A stretch of DNA of 64,000 bases from Palsa-504 sp963835775 (lineage in GTDB: Bacteria > Actinomycetota > Actinomycetes > Streptosporangiales > Streptosporangiaceae), in NCBI GenBank assembly GCA_963835775.1, contig CAWIHB010000004.1, positions 682,001 to 746,000 of the forward strand, read 5' to 3'. This document shows positions 11,390 to 17,892 of the stretch, piece by piece; position 1 is the stretch's first letter; each line of letters starts with the position of its first letter. Under the pieces are notes generated by a model. That model ran no database searches, was not told the origin of the DNA, and saw only the letters and a program-made list of their open reading frames with translations. The position numbers were made by a program, and so were the translations under genes.

Positions 11390-11551
11390 CAGCACAGCCA
11401 CTGCGGCCTCCGGATCGGCGTCGAAGGCCCGGAAAGCATCGGCCAGCCGGGCGGCGGTCGGGCCGTCGACCGCGTTCCGCCGGGCCGGGCGGTGCAGGAA
11501 GACGGTGCTGACCGGCCCCGACTTCTCGACCCGGACCGCCTGCTCGCTCAT
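11385..11551 (-). pseudogene. N-terminal fragment of an enoyl-CoA hydratase (crotonase)
   Basis: The minus-strand frame starts MSEQAVRVEKSGPVSTVFLH and continues through RPARRNAVDGPTAARL and AVAVLHGD, the standard first 57 residues of a crotonase. The CoA-binding GxxFCAGADL motif that should come next is missing, because the frame runs into the antisense of the MFS fragment and stops at 11201. The remnant may once have belonged to the aryl-CoA block a few kb away, which now lacks a hydratase; that is inference. Confidence 0.75.
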
Positions 11552-11554
11552 CAG

Positions 11555-11704
11555 GATGGCGGCGTGGAGACCCTGGCCTTCAGGCCGGGAAGGAAACGCC
11601 GCTTCACCCCCCCGGAAATGTCGGTGGTGTCCGCGAACCTCAACTGCTGCTCCAATCGGCGTAGTAGCTGGAACCCCTCGCCTTCAGGCGAGGGAGGATG
11701 TCAA
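11555..11704 (+). mobile_element. Orphan TnpB-type right end / omega-RNA-like scaffold
   Basis: The stretch has the layout of the right end of TnpB-bearing IS200/IS605-group elements. A hairpin CCTGGCCTTCAGGCCGGG (11572-11589) follows GTGGAGA and precedes GGAAACGCC. A second perfect hairpin, CCCTCGCC-TTCA-GGCGAGGG (11675-11694), is followed by AGGATGTCAA, resembling the known 3' end of ISDra2 omega-RNA where the guide begins after TCAA. No tnpB gene is present on the left, where the crotonase fragment ends at 11551. It is either a decayed element or a solo RNA-like end. Whether it is transcribed is unknown. Confidence 0.6.
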
Positions 11705-11909
11705 CTCCGTGCTCCTGTCGCCAGCGCGGCGGCCGCAGGCCGTCGGCCAGAACAGTGAACACCAGATCGGATGTTGCCGCGCACTGCCCCGGCCTGCTTG
11801 GGCGCGGCACAGCCTATAGGAGGCACAGCCGCCGTGGCCCGCCTGCTCGGCCGGCCCCGATCGGCCGGCCCGATCGGCCGGCCGCCTGGCGGTCGCCTAC
11901 CGTAGTGCC

Positions 11910-12539
11910 ATGCGGGACGTGCCTTGGTGGGGCGTGGTCTCCTCGGTCGCGGCTCCGGTCCTGCTGGTCGGCGGGTTCACGGTCGCGGCCAGCCTGCAGC
12001 CCGGTTTCAACCCGGTCGCGGATACGGTCAGCGCGCTGGCCGCCCGGGGCGCCGCCGACCGCTGGGTCATGACGCTGACGTTCCTGGTGGTCGGCGTGTG
12101 CTACCTGATCACCGCGGTTGCCCTGCGGCCAGCTCGGCGGGCCGGGCGGCTGATCCTGTTCACTGGCGCGGCGGCGGGCATGCTGGTGGCGGCGAACCCC
12201 GAGACCGCAGGGAACGCCTACCCGGTCCAGCACATCCTGTGGTCCTCGATTGGGCTCGTCGGGCTGACCACTTGGCCGGCCGGGGCCTGGCGGCGCGGGC
12301 CCGCGGTGCCCTGGGCGCTGCGGCCCGCGGTGGCCGCCTCCGTCGTGGCGGTGCTGCTGGCCCTGGTGGCCTGGTTCGGCGCGGAGCTGGTGGCCGGGGC
12401 CGGCCAGACCGGGCTGGCGGAGCGGATCGCGGGCGGCGCCGAGGCCCTGTGGCCGCTGGCGGTGGTCGTGTCCTGCTGCCGGAGGAGCCGCTACCGCGCC
12501 GAGGAGGCCCAACCCGCCGTCCCGGCCAGGGCGAGGTAG
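11910..12539 (+). CDS. DUF998 membrane protein
   Basis: Polytopic membrane protein of 209 residues with about six hydrophobic segments, first at PWWGVVSSVAAPVLLVGGF. The conserved DUF998 segment FNPVADTVSALAARGAADRWVM after TM1 is clear. The function of this family is unknown. The C-terminus is basic and cytoplasmic (CCRRSRYRAEEAQ). Its 3' end overlaps the convergent PAP2-like gene by 49 bp. Start ATG 11910 has no obvious Shine-Dalgarno site, so it may be leaderless. Confidence 0.8.
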   Translation: MRDVPWWGVVSSVAAPVLLVGGFTVAASLQPGFNPVADTVSALAARGAADRWVMTLTFLVVGVCYLITAVALRPARRAGRLILFTGAAAGMLVAANPETAGNAYPVQHILWSSIGLVGLTTWPAGAWRRGPAVPWALRPAVAASVVAVLLALVAWFGAELVAGAGQTGLAERIAGGAEALWPLAVVVSCCRRSRYRAEEAQPAVPARAR

Positions 12540-13108
12540 GCCAGCGCGGCGGCCCCAGCCCCGAGCACCGAGCCCGCCACCACCTGCGCCACCGTGTGGT
12601 CCTTCAGCGCCACCCGGGACCAGGCCAGCAGGGCCACCAGCGCGTAGCCGGGCAGGAGCAGCGGCCCGTAGATCAGGGCCAGGATCGTCACGGAACCGGA
12701 CGCGACGGCACAGTGGATGGAGATCTTCCACACCAGCGTGATGGCGGCCAGCACCGCGACGCTGGCCAGCATGAAGGCGAGGTAGCCGGTCAGGATGCGC
12801 GGCGCGCCGCCTGCGATCAGCAGGATCAGCCCGGCCGCCACCGAGGCCATGATGAAGGCCAGCACGAGGAGCCGGGGCCGCCGCGCGCCCACATTCCGGT
12901 CGCTCCAGTGCCCGCGGCGGACGCCGTAGCCGATGAACACGGCCGGCAGCACGCCGGCGAACAGCGCGGCCACCAGCCCCCAGCCCAGGCCCGCTCCGCC
13001 GTCGGCGTGCCAGCCGATCACGGCCACGGTGAGGATCAGCCAGTTCTTCGGCTCCATCAGGTAGCTGCACCGCTGGGCCCAGGATCTGGATGCTTGACGA
13101 GCGCCCAT
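12491..13108 (-). CDS. PAP2-superfamily-like membrane protein
   Basis: About 205 residues with five or six membrane helices. PAP2 phosphatase motifs are recognisable but diverged: KISIHCAVASGSV matches the SGH-containing second motif region, and SRVALKDHTVAQVVAGSVLG matches the third motif (SRV-x4-H-x3-D pattern, here with DHT). The canonical first motif KxxxxxxRP is not evident, so catalysis on phospholipid phosphates is uncertain. ATG 13108 leaves only 23 bp to the divergent HpaB-like start; ATG 13057 (MEPKNWLIL) would give the genes more promoter space. It overlaps the DUF998 gene tail to tail. Confidence 0.72.
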   Translation of the reverse strand: MGARQASRSWAQRCSYLMEPKNWLILTVAVIGWHADGGAGLGWGLVAALFAGVLPAVFIGYGVRRGHWSDRNVGARRPRLLVLAFIMASVAAGLILLIAGGAPRILTGYLAFMLASVAVLAAITLVWKISIHCAVASGSVTILALIYGPLLLPGYALVALLAWSRVALKDHTVAQVVAGSVLGAGAAALAYLALAGTAGWASSAR

Positions 13109-13131
13109 GGGCAGAAGGTACCGTCCCCGGT

Positions 13132-14583
13132 ATGGCGGCGTGCAGCGGCAGCGAATTCCTCGGTCGGCTCGCCTCCGCCCGGGTGCACGTCGAGATCCAG
13201 GGGCAGACCCTCACCGGCGGCGTGGCCGACCACCCCGCGTTCCGCAACGTGGTGCGCAGCTACGCCGAGCTGTTCGACCTGCAGCGCGACCCGGCCTGCC
13301 GCGACATCCTCACCTATCCCTCGCCGCTGACCGGGGAGCCGGTGGCCACGTCGTTCCTGGTCCCCAGGACACCCGGTGACCTGTCCAAACGCCGGCAGGC
13401 GTTCAAGCTGTGGGCCGACCACTCGCTCGGCATGCTGGGCCGCACCCCGGACTACCTGAACAGCGCGCTGATGGCCCTGGCCGCCGCGCACGACTGGTTC
13501 GCCCAGGCTGACCCGGCCCTCGGCCAGAACATCCGCGCCTATTACGAGCAGGTGCGCGAACAGGACCTGCTGTGCACCCACACGCTGGTCCCGCCGCAGG
13601 CCAACCGGGCGGTGACCGCGAGCCAGCAGGCCGGAGGCTCGCTGATGGCGCACGTGGTGCGCGAGGACGACAACGGCATCGTGATCCGCGGCGCCCGGCT
13701 GCTGGCCACCATCGGCCCGTTCGCCGACGAGCTCCTGGTGTTCCCCTCGACCGTGCTGCGCAACGCGCCGGAGGACAAGCCGTACTCGTTCGCCTGCGCC
13801 ATCGCCAACGACACCCCGGGGCTGCGCTATATCGCGCGCGAGCCGCTCGACTACGGCCGTCCCCGGCACGATCATCCGCTCGGGTCCCGGTTCGAGGAGT
13901 CCGACGCGGTGGTCGTGTTCGATGACGTGCACGTGCCTTACGAGCGGGTCTTCGTGCTCGGCGACCCGGACCTGTGCAACGGCTTCTACTCCCGCACGTC
14001 GGCCGTGGTGCACATGACCCATCAGGTCATCACCCGGACCACGGCCAAGACCGAGTACATCCTCGGCCTGGTCTCGCTGCTGGCCCAGGCCATCGGCATC
14101 GAGCAGTTCCAGCACGTCCAGGCCGACATCGCCGAGGTCATCACCACCCTGGAGACGATGCGCGCCTTCTGCCGCGCCGCGGAGGCCGACGCCGAGGTCA
14201 ACGAGTTCGGGGTGCTCACCCCGGCCTGGCCGCCGCTGAACACGGCCCGCAACCTGTATCCCCGGCTCTACCAGCGGTTCCCGGAGATCCTGCGCAAGTT
14301 CGGCGCGTCCGGCCTGATGGCCACGCCCACCCAGGCCGACGTGGCCGGGCCGGCCGCGGCCGACATCGAGACCTACCTGCAGTCCGCCGCACTAAGCGGG
14401 GCGGACCGGGTCAAGCTGTTCCGGCTGGTGTGGGACACCTGCATCTCGGCCTTCTCCGGCCGCCAGGCGCTGTACGAGTACTACTTCTTCGGCAACCCGG
14501 TCCGGATGGCCGGCGCGTACGTCAACAGCTACGACCGCGAGCCGTACAAGGCCGCCGTCCGCGCCTTCCTGGAACGGTCCTGA
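13132..14583 (+). CDS. HpaB-family FAD-dependent aromatic hydroxylase (4-HPA 3-monooxygenase type)
   Basis: Large component of a two-component flavin monooxygenase, 483 residues. Conserved family features are the N-terminal LTGGVADHPAFRNVVRSYAEL, FKLWADHSLGMLGRTPDYLN, DLLCTHTLVPPQ and the C-terminal SGRQALYEYYFFGNPVRM with the acyl-CoA-dehydrogenase-like helical fold. Such enzymes hydroxylate phenols ortho to an existing hydroxyl using FADH2 from a separate reductase (HpaC), which is not in view. The start ATG 13132 fits family length better than an upstream frame beginning at 13090. Possible substrates are 4-hydroxyphenylacetate or another phenol; the aryl-CoA block downstream suggests aromatic catabolism. 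Confidence 0.9.
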   Translation: MAACSGSEFLGRLASARVHVEIQGQTLTGGVADHPAFRNVVRSYAELFDLQRDPACRDILTYPSPLTGEPVATSFLVPRTPGDLSKRRQAFKLWADHSLGMLGRTPDYLNSALMALAAAHDWFAQADPALGQNIRAYYEQVREQDLLCTHTLVPPQANRAVTASQQAGGSLMAHVVREDDNGIVIRGARLLATIGPFADELLVFPSTVLRNAPEDKPYSFACAIANDTPGLRYIAREPLDYGRPRHDHPLGSRFEESDAVVVFDDVHVPYERVFVLGDPDLCNGFYSRTSAVVHMTHQVITRTTAKTEYILGLVSLLAQAIGIEQFQHVQADIAEVITTLETMRAFCRAAEADAEVNEFGVLTPAWPPLNTARNLYPRLYQRFPEILRKFGASGLMATPTQADVAGPAAADIETYLQSAALSGADRVKLFRLVWDTCISAFSGRQALYEYYFFGNPVRMAGAYVNSYDREPYKAAVRAFLERS

Positions 14584-14674
14584 ACGGCGCGCCGCCGGCC
14601 CCAGGCGCCGCGCACGAGCTACTATCACAGCAGGCGTATCGCCGGGTTTGTGCCCATGGCGGGCGGAGGAGTTT

Positions 14675-14872
14675 ATGGGTAAGGGGACGTTGATCCTGTT
14701 CATCTGGCTCATCATCGGAGCCGCCGCCGCCGGTCAGCGTGGCTACTTCAGCAGCCCTAACTTCGGCTGCACCCAAGGCGCGACGATCGCGCTGACCGTC
14801 GCCGCAGGCCCGTTGAACTACGTCGGCCTGAACCCCTCGATGTCCTGCTCAGCCCCTAAACCCACCGGCTGA
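14675..14872 (+). CDS. 65-aa membrane protein, paralogue B
   Basis: Paralogue of the 8563-8760 product with identical length. It has one strong N-terminal membrane helix (ILFIWLIIGAAAAGQRGY), Cys in NFGCTQG, a second hydrophobic block TVAAGPLNYVGLNP and a final SCSAP. ATG 14675 follows GGAGGAG. A copy of the T-tract motif lies 50 bp after its stop, and the other paralogue also has one downstream, so the pair may share a 3' arrangement. Function unknown. Confidence 0.78.
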   Translation: MGKGTLILFIWLIIGAAAAGQRGYFSSPNFGCTQGATIALTVAAGPLNYVGLNPSMSCSAPKPTG

Positions 14873-14966
14873 GCTCCCGTTCCTGGCTGGCGGCGCGCAC
14901 CACGTCCGTTCGGTCAAAAGTCCTTATGCCGAACGAGCCGTGGCCCTCGTCCCCGGCCCCCACCCT

Positions 14967-14990
14967 GCTGACCGGGGTACCCCGGTCAGC
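14967..14990. terminator. Perfect 24-bp palindrome between convergent genes
   Basis: Arms GCTGACCGGGGT and ACCCCGGTCAGC abut with no spacer, covering the stop codon of the CoA ligase gene. The site lies between convergent genes and probably acts as a two-way terminator. A perfect spacerless palindrome could also be a protein-binding site. Confidence 0.5.
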
Positions 14991-16617
14991 GAGGAGTTGC
15001 CCGCAGCTTCTCCTCGGCCATCTGCCGCAGCCGGTAGCGCTGGGTCTTGCCGCTGATCGTCTTGGGCAGCTCGGCCACGAACTCCACTCGCCGCGGGTAC
15101 TTGTACGGGGCGATGGACTGCTTGGCGAAGTCCTGCAGTTCGGCCGCCTTGTCCGCGTCCGCGGCCGCGCCGTCGCGCAGGACCACGAAGGCCGCCACGA
15201 TCATGCCCCGGTCGGCGTCGGGGGCGCCGACCACGGCGCACTCGAGCACGTCCGGGTGGCCGAGCAGCACCTCCTCGACCTCGGGCCCGGCGATGTTGTA
15301 GCCGGCCGAGATGATCATGTCGTCGCTTCGTGCCTGGTACCAGTAGTAGCCGTCGGCGTCGCGGACGTAGGTGTCGCCGGTCATGTTCCAGCCGTGCTGC
15401 ACGTAGACCTGCTGGCGGCGGTCGGCCAGGTACCGGCAGCCGGTGGGGCCCTGGACCGCCAGCCTGCCGGGTTGGCCGTCGGGGACCGGCGTCCCGTCCT
15501 CGTCGACGATCATGGTCAGGTAACCGGGCACCGCGCGGCCCGTCGAGCCCGGGCGGATGTCCTCGTCCGCGGCGGCGATGAAGATGTGCAGCATCTCGGT
15601 CGAGCCGATGCCGTCGATGATGGCCAGGCCGGTGGCGGCGCGGAATTCCTCCCACACCGACTTGGGCAGGTGCTCGCCGGCCGAGACGCAGCGCCGCAGG
15701 TTCTTCAGCGACGAGGCTTTGCCCGCGGCCAGCATGGCCCGGTAGGCGATGGGCGCGGTGGACAGCACGGTTACGCCGTGGGCCGCGATCGCGTCGGCCA
15801 GTTCGGCGGGCGTGGCCCGCTCGATGAGCAGCGTGGCCCCGCCGGCCCGCAGCGGGAACAGCAGCAGGCCGCCGAGACCGTAGGTGAAGCCGAGCGGCGG
15901 CGTGCCGGTGAACACGTCGCCGGAGTTCGGCTTGATGAGGTGGGCGGAGAAGGTGTCGCAGGTGGCGAGCACGTCCCGGTGGAAGTGCATGGCCACCTTG
16001 GGCTGGCCGGTGGTGCCCGAGGTTGACGCGAGGAAGGCCACGTCGTCGGCCGCCACCTGGACCGCGGTGAACGTGCCGTCCTTGGCCGCGCAGCGCGGGC
16101 CCAGCTCGTCCTGCTCGCCGCCGTAGACCAGGGTGGTCAGGCCGGGCGCGCCAGCGGCCAGGTCCGCGGCGAAGCGGTGATCGCAGATGGCCAGGCTCGG
16201 CCTGGTCAGCCCCACGATGGTGGCGATCTCCCGGGCGCGCAGCAAGGCCATGGTGGTCACCGCGACCCCGCCGGCCTTGATCACGGCCAGCCAGGCGGCG
16301 GCGAGCCACGGGTTGTTCGGGCCGCGCAGCAGCACCCGGTTGCCCGGCTGCAGCCCGTAGTCCTCGGTCAGCACCCGGGCCAGCTGGTTGGTCCGGCGGA
16401 TGGTCTCGCCGTAGGTCCAGGTCTCGGTGGGCGAGCGCAGGCAGGGCCGGTCGGCGCCGTACCGCGCGGCGGTGGCGTCCAGCAGCTCCTCGGCGCAGTT
16501 CAGCCGCTCGGGATAGCTGAGCTCGGGCAGGTCGAAACGGAACTCGGGCCACTGGTCCGCGGGTGGCAGGTGGTCACGGCAGAACGTGTCCGCGTGCCCC
16601 GAAGGGGAGAGCCGCAT
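14986..16617 (-). CDS. Aryl-CoA ligase, benzoate/2-aminobenzoate-CoA ligase family
   Basis: ANL-superfamily adenylating enzyme of 543 residues that would activate an aromatic acid to its CoA thioester with ATP. The P-loop-like motif STSGTTGQPK, the aryl-pocket region PPLGFTYGLGG, GIGSTEMLHIF, the hinge region YWYQARSDDMIISAGYNIAG and the catalytic Lys in PKTISGKTQR are all present. The sequence resembles the benzoate-CoA ligase group more than acetyl- or fatty-acid ligases. The next two upstream genes encode an acyl-CoA dehydrogenase and a fused monooxygenase/OYE enzyme, which points to 2-aminobenzoate (anthranilate) as the substrate; salicylate is the main alternative. It is separated by 14 bp from the dehydrogenase gene, so they form one transcript. 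Confidence 0.88.
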   Translation of the reverse strand: MRLSPSGHADTFCRDHLPPADQWPEFRFDLPELSYPERLNCAEELLDATAARYGADRPCLRSPTETWTYGETIRRTNQLARVLTEDYGLQPGNRVLLRGPNNPWLAAAWLAVIKAGGVAVTTMALLRAREIATIVGLTRPSLAICDHRFAADLAAGAPGLTTLVYGGEQDELGPRCAAKDGTFTAVQVAADDVAFLASTSGTTGQPKVAMHFHRDVLATCDTFSAHLIKPNSGDVFTGTPPLGFTYGLGGLLLFPLRAGGATLLIERATPAELADAIAAHGVTVLSTAPIAYRAMLAAGKASSLKNLRRCVSAGEHLPKSVWEEFRAATGLAIIDGIGSTEMLHIFIAAADEDIRPGSTGRAVPGYLTMIVDEDGTPVPDGQPGRLAVQGPTGCRYLADRRQQVYVQHGWNMTGDTYVRDADGYYWYQARSDDMIISAGYNIAGPEVEEVLLGHPDVLECAVVGAPDADRGMIVAAFVVLRDGAAADADKAAELQDFAKQSIAPYKYPRRVEFVAELPKTISGKTQRYRLRQMAEEKLRATPR

Positions 16618-16631
16618 CAGGCCGCACTTCC

Positions 16632-17858
16632 TCAGGTTGCTCGATTCCTAGTATTTACGTCTTGTGAGCGGTACAGCTCGCGGGCGATGATCGTGCGCTG
16701 GACCTCCGAGGCGCCCTCGTAGATGCGCGGTGCGCGCACCTCGCGGTACAGATGCTCGAGCAGGTGTCCCTGGCGCAGGGCCCGCGCCCCGTGGATCTGC
16801 ACCGCCGCGTCCACCACGAACTGGGCCGTCTCGGTCGCGAACAGCTTGGCCATGGCCGACTTCGCGGTGATGCGTTCCTGCCCGGCGTCGTAGGCTGCGG
16901 CCGCCGCGTAGACCAGCAGCCGGGCCGCCTCGGTCCTGGTCGCCATCTCGGCCAGCAGGTGCGCGATGGCCTGCTGGTCCTTCAGCGGCCCGCCGAACGC
17001 GGTCCGGGTTCCCGCATGCCGGACGGCCGCGTCGATGGCGGCCTGGGCCATGCCCACCGCGAACGCGCCGACGCTGGGCCGGAACAGGTCCAGCGTGCGC
17101 ATGGCCACCCGGAAGCCGCCCTCCGGCTCGCCGAGCAGCTCGGCCCGCTCCACCCGGACGCCGTCGAAGGTCAAGCGGCCGATCGGGTGCGGGCTGATCA
17201 TGTCCAGGTGCTCGCCGTGCAGGCCGGCCCGGTCGCCGGGCACCGCGAACGCGCTCACGCCGCGGGCGCCGGCACCGGGCCCGGTCCGGGCGAAGACCGT
17301 GTAGACGTCGGCTTCCGGGGCGTTGGAGATCCAGGTCTTCTCGCCGGTCAGCCGCCAGCCATCGCCGTCCGGCTCGGCCGCCAGCCGCAGCGCCGCGGCG
17401 TCGGACCCGGCCTCGGGCTCGCTCAGCGCGAACGCCGCCACGGCGTCGCCCGCGGCCACGGCGGGCAGCCAGCGGCGCACGACCTCCTCCGGCCCGGACT
17501 GCAGGATCGGGTAGGCCCCCAGGCCCTGCAGGGCCAGCGCGGTCTCCGCCTCGGTGCTCCGCGTGGCCAGCGACTCCCGCAGCAGGCACAAGACGGTGCT
17601 CTGTTTCCCCGGGGGGACGACCCCCCGGGATCCCCCCGATCCTGGGGGGGCTGCCCGCCCCCCCAGACCCCCCTGGGGACCCCCCTGGCCGGGAAACAGC
17701 CGGGCGAGCAGGCCGAGGCTGCCCATGGCCTTGACCAGCTCTCGGTTCACGTGGCCGGGCTGGCCGGCCTCGGCGATCGGCCGCAGCTGCCCGGCCGCGA
17801 TCTCGCGGATCACGGCGCAGAAGGCCTGCTGCTCGTCGGTCAGCGCAAACGCGGTCAC
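16632..17858 (-). CDS. Acyl-CoA dehydrogenase with an in-frame repeat insertion
   Basis: Flavin-dependent acyl-CoA dehydrogenase, about 408 residues. Family signatures are FALSEPEAGSDAAALRL (FAD/substrate site), KTWISNAPEADVYTV, and the C-terminal QIHGARALRQGHLLEHLYREVR and RIYEGASEVQRTIIARELY. GTG 17858 follows GGAGGAG. Between GLLARLFP and STVLCLLRE there is a low-complexity Gly/Pro stretch encoded by a 99-bp palindromic element (17601-17699) that keeps the frame; homologues have about a dozen residues there. The insertion lies in the N-terminal helical domain and may impair folding. In the cluster the enzyme would act in beta-oxidation-like steps after ring reduction. Confidence 0.88.
   Translation of the reverse strand: MTAFALTDEQQAFCAVIREIAAGQLRPIAEAGQPGHVNRELVKAMGSLGLLARLFPGQGGPQGGLGGRAAPPGSGGSRGVVPPGKQSTVLCLLRESLATRSTEAETALALQGLGAYPILQSGPEEVVRRWLPAVAAGDAVAAFALSEPEAGSDAAALRLAAEPDGDGWRLTGEKTWISNAPEADVYTVFARTGPGAGARGVSAFAVPGDRAGLHGEHLDMISPHPIGRLTFDGVRVERAELLGEPEGGFRVAMRTLDLFRPSVGAFAVGMAQAAIDAAVRHAGTRTAFGGPLKDQQAIAHLLAEMATRTEAARLLVYAAAAAYDAGQERITAKSAMAKLFATETAQFVVDAAVQIHGARALRQGHLLEHLYREVRAPRIYEGASEVQRTIIARELYRSQDVNTRNRAT
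17601..17699. repeat. 99-bp terminal-inverted-repeat element inserted in a gene
   Basis: The element starts CTGTTTCCC and ends GGGAAACAG, a perfect 9-bp inverted repeat. Its interior is a series of G- and C-runs with a central perfect 10-bp hairpin (arms 17642-17651 and 17657-17666). Length 99 is a multiple of three and no stop arises in the host frame, so the gene stays open. It behaves like a small non-autonomous or REP-like mobile repeat. Confidence 0.65.
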
Positions 17859-17892
17859 CAGGCTCCTCCCGGGTGCCAGCGGGCGGCCGCGG

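Noticed and set aside
11814..13330. Long overlapping frames on both strands over the DUF998/PAP2 region
   Set aside because: The membrane-protein frames explain the region; the longer ones are Arg/Gly-rich shadows.
13057..14115. Minus-strand 352-codon open frame
   Set aside because: Antisense of the HpaB-like gene with His/Val/Gly-biased composition and no motif.
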